Positions 17,770-26,539 of a stretch of 64,000 bases of DNA are shown here, piece after piece (position 1 is the first letter of the stretch; every line of letters begins with the position of its first letter). The position numbers and the translations under genes are program-made. The notes beneath the pieces were generated by a model. The model had not been told where the DNA came from. It worked only from the letters and a program-made list of their open reading frames with translations, and did no database searches. The stretch comes from Litorivita sp040371945 (GTDB taxonomy: Bacteria; Pseudomonadota; Alphaproteobacteria; Rhodobacterales; Rhodobacteraceae): NCBI RefSeq assembly GCF_040371945.1, contig NZ_BAABWS010000001.1, positions 992,001 through 1,056,000 of the forward strand, read 5' to 3'.

Positions 17770-18285
17770 TCAGGCCAGATTTCGCGGCAAGCTGGGGCCA
17801 TGACCCTCTTCGCCAAAGATCACATTGCCCGCGCCGCTGACCGGCCCGTCGGCATGAAACCACACCTCGCCCGCCCAATCCGCCGCGATGTCGCAGATGA
17901 GATCATTGGTCGGGAAATCCGCGCCAAAGCTGTTTGGCACAGGCACCGGAGGCACCGGCCCCGCCGCCGTGAAGCGCACCGAAACCAACTCGCGGTAGGG
18001 CGCGACGGCCTTGTTGAGTGCATAAAGATCGGGGCCGAACACATGCGCCATGACGGTGAATGTGCCATCTTGATCGGGGTCGGGGTGAATGCCGATATCG
18101 ATGCCCTCGGTCTCGTCGGGCAGCGCGGCGAGCAGCTGTTGCATCTTCATCACCGCCGCCCCCATCTCGGGCCAAAGCGCCTCTCGCAGCCCGCTGCGAT
18201 AGATCGCTTCACTTGTCACCACCTCCGCCCCTGCCGCAGCAGGCGCGCGCGTCAAAAGACGCATCAAACCCTTGAAAACACTCAT
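17770..18285 (-). CDS. Conserved protein of unknown function
   Basis: 171 aa, acidic, no signal peptide after the first residues and no membrane helix. Recognisable blocks are WPEMGAAVMKMQQLL, HPDPDQDGTFTVMAHVFGPDL, a Pro-rich PVPPVPVPNSFG and DIAADWAGEVWFHADG. I cannot assign a family. It starts 41 nt after the phoH stop on the same strand, so it is probably co-transcribed with phoH and occupies the place where ybeY usually stands. Confidence 0.7.
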   Translation of the reverse strand: MSVFKGLMRLLTRAPAAAGAEVVTSEAIYRSGLREALWPEMGAAVMKMQQLLAALPDETEGIDIGIHPDPDQDGTFTVMAHVFGPDLYALNKAVAPYRELVSVRFTAAGPVPPVPVPNSFGADFPTNDLICDIAADWAGEVWFHADGPVSGAGNVIFGEEGHGPSLPRNLA

Positions 18286-18326
18286 CGCTATTCCGCCGCA
18301 AAGCTACCCTGCGTCTTCGCCCGCGC

Positions 18327-19346
18327 TCAGCTTTTGGGCAAGGAATTGGCGCTATCGGCATCATAGGCTTCGATAATCGCCGCAACCAACGGGTGACGCA
18401 CCACGTCTTTTACGGTGAAATAGTTAAAACTGATTTTCGGAATGCTGGCCAAAAGCCGCTCTGCATCATGCAGACCCGAGGTCACCCCACGCGGCAAATC
18501 GATCTGGCTGCGGTCCCCTGTGATCACCATGCGAGAGCCTTCGCCCAAACGGGTCAGGAACATCTTCATCTGCATCGAGGTGGCGTTTTGCGCCTCGTCG
18601 AGCACCACAAAGGCATTGGCCAAGGTCCGCCCGCGCATAAAGGCCAAAGGCGCGATTTCGATCTTCTTTTCCTCGATCAGCTTGGCCAGCATCTTACCTG
18701 GCAAGAAGTCGTTGAGCGCATCATAGAGCGGCTGCATATAGGGATCGACCTTGTCCTTCATATCGCCGGGCAGATAGCCGAGCTTCTCGCCCGCCTCCAC
18801 CGCCGGACGCGACAGGATGATCCGGTCCACATGGCCCTCAATGAACATCGACACGCCCACCGCCACGGCAAGATAGGTTTTGCCCGTGCCCGCAGGCCCG
18901 ATGCCAAAGGCAAGCTCATTGTCGAAGAGCGCGTTGACATAGGCCTTTTGCGCATCTGTGCGTGGCTCGACGGTTTTCTTGCGGGTCTTGATCTCGACCC
19001 GCCCGCCGCGAAACATCTCAAGCTGCGGGTCGCGGCCCTCTTCGATCGCGTCGCCCATGCGCAATTCGCGGTCCACATCGGCGGCCAGAACCTCGCGCCC
19101 GCTTTCGAGTCGCTCATATAGGTGATTGAGCACCTGCGCCGCCTCAAGCCCCGCCACATCATCGCCAATGATCGCGATCTGGTTGCCCCGCCTCAAGATT
19201 TGCACGCCGAGCTTTTGCTCTATTGCGGCGAGGTTCTTGTCATATTCGCCGCAAAGTTCGATCAACAAGCGGTTGTCGGGATATTCGACCATCACCTCTT
19301 TGAGGTCGGTCAGATCAGCGGGAGGGGGCGAAATGCTGGTGGACAA
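18327..19346 (-). CDS. phoH: PhoH-like ATPase (YbeZ type), TTG start
   Basis: P-loop ATPase related to RNA helicases, functionally tied to YbeY in RNA processing. 339 aa: a KH-like N-terminal region (about 25-90), Walker A GPAGTGKT and DEAD-like VVLDEAQNAT in the PhoH domain (about 125-330). The start is inferred as TTG at 19346 because AAGGAGA lies six bases upstream at 19352-19358; the first in-frame ATG (19292) would remove family sequence and has no such site. Confidence 0.94.
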   Translation of the reverse strand: MSTSISPPPADLTDLKEVMVEYPDNRLLIELCGEYDKNLAAIEQKLGVQILRRGNQIAIIGDDVAGLEAAQVLNHLYERLESGREVLAADVDRELRMGDAIEEGRDPQLEMFRGGRVEIKTRKKTVEPRTDAQKAYVNALFDNELAFGIGPAGTGKTYLAVAVGVSMFIEGHVDRIILSRPAVEAGEKLGYLPGDMKDKVDPYMQPLYDALNDFLPGKMLAKLIEEKKIEIAPLAFMRGRTLANAFVVLDEAQNATSMQMKMFLTRLGEGSRMVITGDRSQIDLPRGVTSGLHDAERLLASIPKISFNYFTVKDVVRHPLVAAIIEAYDADSANSLPKS

Positions 19347-19351
19347 TCAGT

Positions 19352-19358
19352 TCTCCTT
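19352..19358 (-). promoter_or_regulatory. Ribosome-binding site deciding the phoH TTG start
   Basis: The minus strand reads AAGGAGA, a near-perfect Shine-Dalgarno sequence, six bases before a TTG codon that opens the phoH reading frame. No ATG or GTG is in the right place, so TTG is the probable initiator. Confidence 0.75.
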
Positions 19359-19514
19359 GTTGGAGGCCCTGATCGCGCGATGCCTGTCTCGGTATCGCGG
19401 CGTGACTGCTCGGTCCGGGCCTACGATAGATGCTAGCGTGTTTGCTGGTTTTATGGTGCGCCTTTGCGCGGCGGGGCGCAAGTCGCTTGATCGAATTGTC
19501 ATCGCTTTGACATG

Positions 19515-19550
19515 AAAAAAGCCGGAGCGCGCTGGCTCCGGCTGATTTTT
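19515..19550. terminator. Terminator downstream of small lipoprotein gene
   Basis: 9-bp perfect arms (19520-19528 and 19535-19543) with six A before and five T after. On the minus strand it ends the transcript of the lipoprotein gene (stop at 19585), so phoH is transcribed from its own promoter in the next 150 nt. Confidence 0.88.
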
Positions 19551-19584
19551 CGGCATGTGCTGCGGCGTGGGCAGCGCGTAAATC

Positions 19585-19902
19585 CTAAAGCGGATCGTTG
19601 ATCGTCTGGCCGCCTTTGTAGTTGCCCGTCGCCGTATTGGGCGGTGCAACACCCGAGCACACCGGCTTGCCATATGGGTCAAGACGCTGCGACAGGTACC
19701 CTTCGATCCCGTCATCGATCATCCAGTGGTCACAGCCGTTGGGATCAACCCAGATCCCTGCAACCAATTGGCTCAGGTGCTTTTTGCGATAGCCATAGTC
19801 GATGGTCTTGTCGGTGTTGACCTTGCCACCGCCGCCCTCGCCGACACAACCAGAGACCGCAATGCACAGGCCAACCATAATACTTGCTTTAAACAGTTTC
19901 AT
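19585..19902 (-). CDS. Small lipoprotein with WVDPxGC motif
   Basis: 105 aa from ATG 19902. A lipoprotein signal peptide ends in the lipobox VSGC (Cys about residue 19). The mature part is Gly-rich, then carries IWVDPNGCDHWMIDDGIEGY and, 11 residues later, GKPVC. The same pattern is found in the next gene, so the two share a domain with a probable disulphide pair. No known catalytic motif is visible. It starts 12 nt after the OmpA-family gene and is certainly in the same unit. Confidence 0.8.
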   Translation of the reverse strand: MKLFKASIMVGLCIAVSGCVGEGGGGKVNTDKTIDYGYRKKHLSQLVAGIWVDPNGCDHWMIDDGIEGYLSQRLDPYGKPVCSGVAPPNTATGNYKGGQTINDPL

Positions 19903-19913
19903 TGCCTCACCCC

Positions 19914-20495
19914 TCAGCGGATACAAATGATTTCAACACGGCGGTTTTTCGCCATGCCGCCAGCGGAGGCGTTCGAGGCGCGCGGCAGGCGTTCGCCATA
20001 GCCACGCACATCTGCGATACGTGCACCCGCGCTTTGGGCCACTTTCGCCACCGCCGTTGCGCGGCGCATCGAAAGGTCCATGTTATAGCTGTCCGAGGCG
20101 CGGCTATCGGTGTGTCCGGTGATGATATAGGACACGGCACCGGTTTCGCGGAAGAATTGCTGCAAGCGCGATTTTCCTGCGCCGCTGATCTTGGCGCTGT
20201 TGGTTGCGAAGAATTGATCGCTATCCATCACACCGCAAACATTGCCGCGGCGGCACACCGGAATACCCTGACGATTGGTGTGGGGCGTCATGTAGCCCTC
20301 AAACCCGTCATCCATAACCCAATGCTCGCAACCATCGGGATCAACCCAGATGGTCGGCGCGTAACGCTCGTTAGTGGATTTTTTCTTATTGTCGAAAAAT
20401 TGTTCTTGGGCCGAAACGGAACTCGCTGCCACTACAGCAGCAACCATACCGCAAACGGCCATCTTGGCCGCCGACCGAACTGCTTTGGAAATCAT
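19914..20495 (-). CDS. OmpA-family protein with WVDPxGC motif
   Basis: About 193 aa. Signal peptide (cleavage near VSAQ), then the motif IWVDPDGCEHWVMDDGFEGY with GIPVC, then an OmpA-like peptidoglycan-binding domain (about 95-193: TGHTDSRASDSYNMDLSMRR and KNRRVEIICIR). It probably anchors the envelope to peptidoglycan. The start is uncertain: ATG 20495 has no good ribosome-binding site, while GTG 20504 has AAGGA eight bases upstream. Confidence 0.85.
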   Translation of the reverse strand: MISKAVRSAAKMAVCGMVAAVVAASSVSAQEQFFDNKKKSTNERYAPTIWVDPDGCEHWVMDDGFEGYMTPHTNRQGIPVCRRGNVCGVMDSDQFFATNSAKISGAGKSRLQQFFRETGAVSYIITGHTDSRASDSYNMDLSMRRATAVAKVAQSAGARIADVRGYGERLPRASNASAGGMAKNRRVEIICIR

Positions 20496-20850
20496 AATCG
20501 CCACAGCCACTGTCCTTTTTATTTCCCCCAGGATGACCAGAGCGGTTATGCCGCAATTGGCCAGACATATTAGTGACGTCAGTTTACCAAGTTTTACCAG
20601 CTTGTGAAGAGGTATTTACCAGATATTGTGGCCCCTGCGCCGCAAACCCCAAAAGCCAGACTTATCCACAAGTCGTTTCCCAAACGGAAACAATGCTCGC
20701 CCATTTCTTGTGCACACCGCCACAGAAGCGGCCGCCGCCGCCATCGGCGCCGCTCTCGCCCGCCCTATCCGCAACGCCCAAGATGTCCGCGGCCTTCGCC
20801 CTGCGCGGGCGCGCCAACCGCACCTTGCATTGCGCCCCTCGCCTTGGCGG
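20496..20850. other. Intergenic region between miaB stop and OmpA-family gene
   Basis: 355 nt without a convincing gene; it must carry the promoter of the leftward OmpA/lipoprotein unit. Two 9-mers fit the DnaA-box pattern TTNTNCACA: TTATCCACA at 20662-20670 (perfect) and TTGTGCACA at 20708-20716. Nothing else resembling an origin is nearby. Confidence 0.5.
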
Positions 20851-22218
20851 TTAAATCAACGCACCGCGCAGGGAATTGGTCGTGCTGCCGATGATGCGCA
20901 CGCGGCGGATATCGCCCACCTGCGCGGGATTGTCGCCCACATGCACCGCATGAAGGTATTCGGATTTTCCGACCATCTGACCTTCATGGCGGCCTTTGCG
21001 CTCGAACATCACGGAAACCTCGCGCCCGATCATCTCGTCTTGGACCTCGCGCTGCTGCTCGGTCAACAGCGCCTGAATGCGCGCCAAACGCTCGCTTGCC
21101 GCCCCCTCATCGACCAAGGCCCGCTCTGCGGCGGGGGTGCCTGGGCGGCTGGAATATTTGAACGAATAGGCCTGCCCGTAGCGCACTTCGCGGATCAATT
21201 CGAGCGTCGCCTCGAAATCGGCATCACTCTCTTCGGGAAAGCCGACGATGAAATCGCTCGACAGCAGAATATCGGGCCGCGCCGCGCGGATGCGCTCGAT
21301 CACGCGCAGGTAGCTTTCGGCGGTATGCGAGCGGTTCATGCGCTTGAGAATGTGATCGCTGCCCGATTGCACCGGCAAATGCAGGTAAGGCATCAGCTTG
21401 GCACAGGTGCCATGCGCCTCGATCAAATCCTCGCTCATGTCATTGGGGTGTGAGGTGGTGAAGCGGATGCGCTCCAACCCGTCAATCTCGTTGAGTGCCC
21501 AGATCAGTTGCGCCAAAGTGCGGGTGCGGCCCTTGGCGTCTTCGCCGTGATAGGCATTCACATTCTGCCCCAAAAGCGTGATCTCGCGCACGCCGCGTTC
21601 GACCAGATCGCGCGCTTCGCCCAGTACCCGATCGACAGGGCGCGACACTTCGGCCCCGCGCGTATAGGGCACCACGCAAAAGGCGCAAAACTTGTCGCAT
21701 CCCTCTTGCACGGTCAAAAAAGCCGCCGGAGCACGCCGCGCCTTGGGGCGGGCCACCAGATGCTCGAACTTGTCCTCTTCGGGGAAATCGGTGTCGATCG
21801 CCTTGCCGCCCTTGCCAGCTTTGGCCTCAAGCTGCGGCAGACGGTGATAGCTTTGCGGCCCCACCACCAGATCGACCAAAGGCTGGCGCCGCATGATCTC
21901 TTCGCCCTCGGCTTGCGCCACACATCCGGCCACACCGATTTTCAAATCCGGTTTTGCATCCTTGAGGGGGCGCAAACGGCCCAGTTCGTGATAGACCTTT
22001 TCCGCCGCCTTCTCGCGGATATGGCAGGTGTTCAAGAGGATCATATCGGCCTGCGCCATATCCTCGGTCGGCTCATAGCCCTGCCCGCCCAAGGCCTCGG
22101 CCATGCGCTCGCTGTCATAGACGTTCATCTGGCACCCGTAGGTCTTGATAAACAGCTTCTTGGGCGCGCCCGCCTCGCGTGCCGCCTGACCCGATTGCTC
22201 TGATTTCAGATCGCTCAT
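20851..22218 (-). CDS. miaB: tRNA-2-methylthio-N6-dimethylallyladenosine synthase
   Basis: Radical-SAM methylthiotransferase acting on i6A37 of tRNA. 455 aa. N-terminal cluster-binding domain with cysteines in TYGCQMN, NTCHIREKA and AGCVAQ; radical-SAM CxxxCxxC in EGCDKFCAFCVVPYTRG; C-terminal TRAM domain after about 385. Normal length. Divergent from the next gene with only 21 nt between annotated starts. Confidence 0.97.
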   Translation of the reverse strand: MSDLKSEQSGQAAREAGAPKKLFIKTYGCQMNVYDSERMAEALGGQGYEPTEDMAQADMILLNTCHIREKAAEKVYHELGRLRPLKDAKPDLKIGVAGCVAQAEGEEIMRRQPLVDLVVGPQSYHRLPQLEAKAGKGGKAIDTDFPEEDKFEHLVARPKARRAPAAFLTVQEGCDKFCAFCVVPYTRGAEVSRPVDRVLGEARDLVERGVREITLLGQNVNAYHGEDAKGRTRTLAQLIWALNEIDGLERIRFTTSHPNDMSEDLIEAHGTCAKLMPYLHLPVQSGSDHILKRMNRSHTAESYLRVIERIRAARPDILLSSDFIVGFPEESDADFEATLELIREVRYGQAYSFKYSSRPGTPAAERALVDEGAASERLARIQALLTEQQREVQDEMIGREVSVMFERKGRHEGQMVGKSEYLHAVHVGDNPAQVGDIRRVRIIGSTTNSLRGALI

Positions 22219-22239
22219 CTGCCTTGATCCCGTCCGCCG

Positions 22240-23232
22240 ATGGATGAAAAGCGTCCTATATCATATGCGCGCCGTCTTGCAATGCGGGGCAAATTAACCG
22301 AACTTGCAGCCCAGCGCGTTAAAAGGCGCAAACCGGCAAGAGAACGGCAGATGATCTACGACACCCTCGATGCTTTTTTAAGTGAAAACAAAGACAGGCT
22401 CGCGCTTGGCCCTGCGGCGGGACCGATTGCAATGGTCTTTGTCGAGGATGGTGTCGAGGTCGATACAACTCTGCGCCACCACCTGCAGGCGGGGTTCAAA
22501 ATGCTCGTCGCCTTCATGCCGGACCGCATCACCCTGCCCGAGGATGTCGAAAAAACCATCCACCGCGTGAGCTATGCGATGACCGAGCCCGATGCGCTGA
22601 CCCGCGCTGTGAACCGTGTGATCAAAGCCGCCCCCGGCGCGTGGCTCTATTACTGCTACAATGGCGAATATCTGTTCCATCCGTTTTGCGAGACCCGCAC
22701 CGTGGGCGAAATGCTCACCTTCCAGACCGAAGAGCGCCGCAACGCGATCCTGACCTATGTCGTCGATCTCTATGCCAGCGATTTGGGCGCCTATCCCAAT
22801 GCTGTCTCGCTCGAAGACGCCCATCTCGACAAATCGGGCTATTACGCTTTGGCGCGCCCCGATCCGGCCAACCATGGCCACCCAAAAGAGCGGCAACTGG
22901 ATTTCTTTGGCGGGCTGCGTTGGCGCTATGAGGAACATATCCCTGCGAAACGGCGCAAGATCGACCGGATCGCCCTGTTTCGGGCCAAGGAAGGCCTGAT
23001 CTTGCGCGATGACCACACGTTCAACGACGAAGAATACAACACCTATGCCTGCCCGTGGCACAACAATGTCACCGCCGCGATTTGCTCGTTCCGCACCGCC
23101 AAGGCGCTCAAACACAATCCCGGATCGACCTTCGATATCGACACCTTCCGCTGGCACAATTCCGTGCCCTTCGAATGGCATTCGCGCCAGCTTCTCGATC
23201 TGGGTCTGATGGAACCGGGGCAATGGTTTTGA
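22240..23232 (+). CDS. Conserved protein, possible glycosyltransferase-like
   Basis: 330 aa, soluble, rich in aromatic residues. Blocks include WLYYCYNGEYLFHPFCE, VSLEDAHLDKSGYYAL, HTFNDEEYNTYACPWHNN and FRWHNSVPFEWHSRQLLDLG. I recall similar alphaproteobacterial proteins labelled glycosyltransferase family 2, but I cannot see a safe DxD/QxxRW pair, so the function is left open. The start at 22240 lies only 21 nt from miaB; ATG at 22282 or 22351 would leave more room for a promoter. Confidence 0.7.
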   Translation: MDEKRPISYARRLAMRGKLTELAAQRVKRRKPARERQMIYDTLDAFLSENKDRLALGPAAGPIAMVFVEDGVEVDTTLRHHLQAGFKMLVAFMPDRITLPEDVEKTIHRVSYAMTEPDALTRAVNRVIKAAPGAWLYYCYNGEYLFHPFCETRTVGEMLTFQTEERRNAILTYVVDLYASDLGAYPNAVSLEDAHLDKSGYYALARPDPANHGHPKERQLDFFGGLRWRYEEHIPAKRRKIDRIALFRAKEGLILRDDHTFNDEEYNTYACPWHNNVTAAICSFRTAKALKHNPGSTFDIDTFRWHNSVPFEWHSRQLLDLGLMEPGQWF

Positions 23233-23306
23233 CGCGGGCTGATGTCGCTGCCGCCCGCCCGAAAGCGCCAGACATTCTACAGTCGCCTTAGTCGCCTTGA
23301 AATCCG

Positions 23307-23738
23307 TTAGCTGCGGCGCAGCCGGATCACCACATCCACCTTGGAGATTTGCGCCCCGTCGGGCGCCGCAGGCAAGCGGGTGATCTCCAACTCGCTCGCA
23401 GGCGCATCGGTCAACTCGCCACTGTCTTCCCAAAAGAAATGCGGATGGTCGTGGGTGTTGGTGTCGAAATAGCTTTTCGAGCCGTCCACCATCACTTCTT
23501 GCATCAACCCAGCATCGCAAAACGCGCGCAACGTGTTGTAAACCGTGGCCAAAGACACGCGATCGCCGCCCGATTGCACATCGGCAAACAGGCTCTCTGC
23601 GGTGACATGGCGATGCTCGCCGTCCCCGACCAAAAGCGAGGCCAAGGCCACGCGTTGCCGCGTCGGACGCAGGCCCGCCGTGCCAAGCCATGCGCTTGCG
23701 CGCGCCTCATGGGCGTCGGAAGTCAGATTGTCTTTCAT
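23307..23738 (-). CDS. irr: Irr-type Fur-family iron regulator
   Basis: 143 aa. A winged-helix domain (LRPTRQRVALASLL, then SLATVYNTLRAFCDAGL) is followed by the Fur dimerisation domain with the His cluster THDHPHFFWED. In alphaproteobacteria the Irr branch of Fur proteins is typically found next to fabA, as here, and controls iron/haem genes. No N-terminal haem-regulatory Cys-Pro motif is visible, as in other Rhodobacteraceae Irr. The start at 23738 (MKDNLTSDAHEA) is chosen; a 34-residue upstream extension is unlike the family. Confidence 0.85.
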   Translation of the reverse strand: MKDNLTSDAHEARASAWLGTAGLRPTRQRVALASLLVGDGEHRHVTAESLFADVQSGGDRVSLATVYNTLRAFCDAGLMQEVMVDGSKSYFDTNTHDHPHFFWEDSGELTDAPASELEITRLPAAPDGAQISKVDVVIRLRRS

Positions 23739-23924
23739 CGCCCCCTTATATCGCGCTCTTGCGCCTGTTTTCAACGCAAATTCGCGCCGCGCCGCCGCCG
23801 CCGCACCCTTGCCTGCCCGAAACTCTGCGCCGCGCGTCAAAACGGCGCAATGCTTGCGCGGCCTATCGGCAGGATGCTAGAGGACAGATGATCTTACGAA
23901 ATTCAAGTAAAGGGGCGCGCCTGA

Positions 23925-24434
23925 ATGGCCCAATATCCGAGCAGCTTTGACAAAGACGATCTTCTGAAATGCGCCCGAGGCGAATTGTTCGGCCCCGGCA
24001 ATGCCCAGCTGCCCGCGCCGCCCATGTTGATGATGGATCGCATCACCGAGGTTTCCGCCGATGGCGGCGCCCACGGCAAAGGCCATATCATCGCCGAATT
24101 CGACATCACGCCGGAGCTTTGGTTTTTTGAATGCCACTTCCCCGGAAATCCGATCATGCCCGGATGCCTTGGCCTTGACGGCTTGTGGCAGCTGACCGGA
24201 TTCAACCTCGGCTGGCGCGGCTGGCAAGGGCGCGGCTATGCGCTTGGGGTTGGCGAGGTCAAATTGACCGGCATGGTGCGCCCTGATCGCAAAATGCTGA
24301 CCTATAAAATCGACTTCACCAAAGCCATCCAGACCCGCCGCCTGACCATGGGCGTCGCCGACGGCATCGTCGAAGCCGATGGCGAGGTGATCTATCAGGT
24401 CAAAGACATGAAAGTCGCGCTCAGCGAAAGCTGA
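23925..24434 (+). CDS. fabA: 3-hydroxydecanoyl-ACP dehydratase/isomerase
   Basis: Introduces the cis double bond in anaerobic unsaturated fatty acid synthesis. 169-aa hot-dog fold with catalytic His71 in FECHFPGNPIMPG and Asp85 in LGLDGLWQL. Preceded by AAGGGG. Usually fabA and fabB are adjacent; here 847 nt with a broken nuclease gene lie between them. Confidence 0.97.
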   Translation: MAQYPSSFDKDDLLKCARGELFGPGNAQLPAPPMLMMDRITEVSADGGAHGKGHIIAEFDITPELWFFECHFPGNPIMPGCLGLDGLWQLTGFNLGWRGWQGRGYALGVGEVKLTGMVRPDRKMLTYKIDFTKAIQTRRLTMGVADGIVEADGEVIYQVKDMKVALSES

Positions 24435-24506
24435 GGCCTGCGCTTCAAAGCTTGGTCGTCGTTGTGATGACCAAGCGCAAAAATTACGTTGAGTTAGTTT
24501 GTTCTA

Positions 24507-25132
24507 GTGGCCGTCCTCCTCGCATTTGTCCTTTTTGGTGTTCTCGCGCTTCTTTACCGCATCGGCGAAGGACCAAAACCTCCAACGCAAAGTGAGACGC
24601 GGCCCCGCCCGTCGCCGCAGACAAGGCCCCCACCCGCGCGCGCGCCCAAGGCGGGTGATACCGCGCCCCGACCTTTTCAGGCCGAAACGGCCAAACCTGT
24701 GGCAAAACCCTTGGTATTGCGGGGGGGGCGGCTTTTGTTGTCGATGGTGACAGCCTTGTCATTCGCAAAACCCAAGTCAGACTGTTCGGGGTCGATGCGC
24801 CGGAGTTGAACCATCCGTTCGGCATTAAGGCCAAGTGGGCCCTGCACGGGTTTTGCAAGGGGCAAAGCATACGTGCGGAAGTGATGAATGTGGACGCCCA
24901 CGGACGCACGGTTGCGCGCTGCTACCTTCCCGACGGGCGCGACCTTTCCGCGGAGATGGTCAATATCGGCATGGCGATTGATTGGCCAAAATTCTCAAAC
25001 GGGGAATACCGGCGCCTAGAAACGCCCGATGCGCGCAAGAAGCTTTGGCTTGCGGATGCGCGTCAAAAAGGCCGCATGCATGTTTGGGAGAAATTTGACA
25101 AGCAAAGAGCGGCAAAATCCAAGGGCGATTAA
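24507..25132 (+). pseudogene. Staphylococcal-nuclease-like membrane-anchored protein, frameshifted
   Basis: The first part (GTG 24507, one frame) encodes an N-terminal membrane anchor (MAVLLAFVLFGVLALLYRI) and a Pro-rich linker. The second part, in the -1 frame, encodes an SNase domain: VDGDSLVI, VRLFGVDAPEL, then GRTVARCYLPDG, with the Asp, Arg, Asp, Glu and Arg active-site residues all present. The break falls at a run of eight G (24721-24728); nine G would join the frames. The domain is otherwise intact, so this is a very recent mutation, a phase-variable gene or a sequence error. It sits between fabA and fabB on the same strand. Confidence 0.8.
24721..24728 (+). repeat. G8 homopolymer at nuclease frameshift
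   Basis: Eight consecutive G at the exact point where the reading frame of the SNase-like gene changes. Poly-G runs of this length slip during replication and are also error-prone in sequencing. Confidence 0.9.
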
Positions 25133-25281
25133 CCCGCGCCAGCCCCGACCAACTTGCGCGGACCCATCTACGGGGTCCCGCGACGGGGCCGCATCCCTAA
25201 CGAAGGGTTTGCCCCCTATCCCCTTGCACCTCAATCCCCTGCTGCTTTACAAACGCCCCAAGCTTAGAAAAGGAGCACGCC

Positions 25282-26511
25282 ATGCGCCGTGTCGTCGTCA
25301 CAGGTTTGGGGATTGTCTCCTCGATCGGCAACAATGCCCAAGAGGTCCTGACCTCGCTCAAGGCCGGAACCTCCGGTATCACCTTCAATGAAGAGATGGC
25401 CGAGCACGGGTTTCGCAGCCAGATCGCGGGCAATGTCAAACTCGACGTGGCCGACCATGTGGACAAACGCACCCTGCGCTTCATGGGGCCGGGGGCGGCC
25501 TATGCCCATATCGCCATGAGCCAAGCCATCGCGGATGCGGGGCTGGAGGAAAGCGATGTGGTCAACGAGCGCAGCGGATTGATCGCCGGATCGGGCGGCC
25601 CGTCCACCTCGGCGATGTTTGCCGCGCATCAAACCGCGCTCAAATCCGGCGCGACCAAACGCATCGGGCCATTTGCCGTGCCCAAATGCATGGGTTCGAC
25701 GATTTCCGCCAATCTGGCAACCGCCTTTAAAATCAAGGGCATCAACTATTCGATCACCTCGGCCTGCTCGACCTCGCTCCATTGCATCGGCAATGCGGCC
25801 GAACAGATCATGATGGGCAAACAGGACGTGATGTTCGCGGGCGGCGGCGAAGAGCTGGACTGGACCCTGTCATGCCTGTTTGACGCCATGGGCGCGATGA
25901 GCAGCAAATACAACGACACGCCGACCAAAGCCTCGCGTGCCTTTGACGCGGGCCGTGACGGGTTTGTCATCGGCGGCGGCGGCGGCATTGTCGTTCTCGA
26001 AGAATTGAGCCACGCCCTTGCGCGCGGCGCGAAAATCTATGCCGAGGTCACCGGATTTGCAGCCACATCGGACGGCCATGACATGGTCGCCCCCTCGGGC
26101 GAGGGCGGCGAACGCGCCATGCGCCTTGCCCTGCAATCGCTCGATCCGGCCCGCAAGGTCGGCTATATCAACGCCCACGGCACCTCGACCCCCGTGGGCG
26201 ATGTCGGCGAAGTCGAAGCGGTGCGCCGCGTCTTTGGCCAAGGCTCCACACCGCTGATTTCCTCGACCAAATCGATGACCGGCCACAGCCAAGGCGCCAC
26301 GGGCGCGCAAGAGGCGATCTATTGCCTGTTGATGTTGCAAAACGATTTCATCGCCCCCTCGATCAACGTCGAAACCCTCGATCCGGCGCTGGACGCCTCA
26401 GAGATTGCCACAACCCGCATCGACAACACGGGGCTGGACACGGTGATGACCAATTCCTTCGGCTTCGGCGGCACCAACGGGTCGATGCTGATGTCCAAGT
26501 ATCTTGACTAA
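25282..26511 (+). CDS. fabB: 3-oxoacyl-ACP synthase I
   Basis: Elongating ketosynthase of unsaturated fatty acid synthesis. 409 aa thiolase fold with nucleophile Cys162 in TSACSTSLHC, the first His in NAHGTSTPVGD, the Lys/His pair in KSMTGHSQGATG and the GFGGTNGS end loop. Strong AAAAGGAG upstream. Followed by fabI after 28 nt. Confidence 0.97.
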   Translation: MRRVVVTGLGIVSSIGNNAQEVLTSLKAGTSGITFNEEMAEHGFRSQIAGNVKLDVADHVDKRTLRFMGPGAAYAHIAMSQAIADAGLEESDVVNERSGLIAGSGGPSTSAMFAAHQTALKSGATKRIGPFAVPKCMGSTISANLATAFKIKGINYSITSACSTSLHCIGNAAEQIMMGKQDVMFAGGGEELDWTLSCLFDAMGAMSSKYNDTPTKASRAFDAGRDGFVIGGGGGIVVLEELSHALARGAKIYAEVTGFAATSDGHDMVAPSGEGGERAMRLALQSLDPARKVGYINAHGTSTPVGDVGEVEAVRRVFGQGSTPLISSTKSMTGHSQGATGAQEAIYCLLMLQNDFIAPSINVETLDPALDASEIATTRIDNTGLDTVMTNSFGFGGTNGSMLMSKYLD

Positions 26512-26539
26512 CGATTTGAAATAGAACGGAATATCATAG

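Noticed and set aside
20496..20850. Replication origin
   Set aside because: Only two DnaA-like boxes, no AT-rich unwinding element and none of the usual origin neighbours (dnaA, parAB, hemE).
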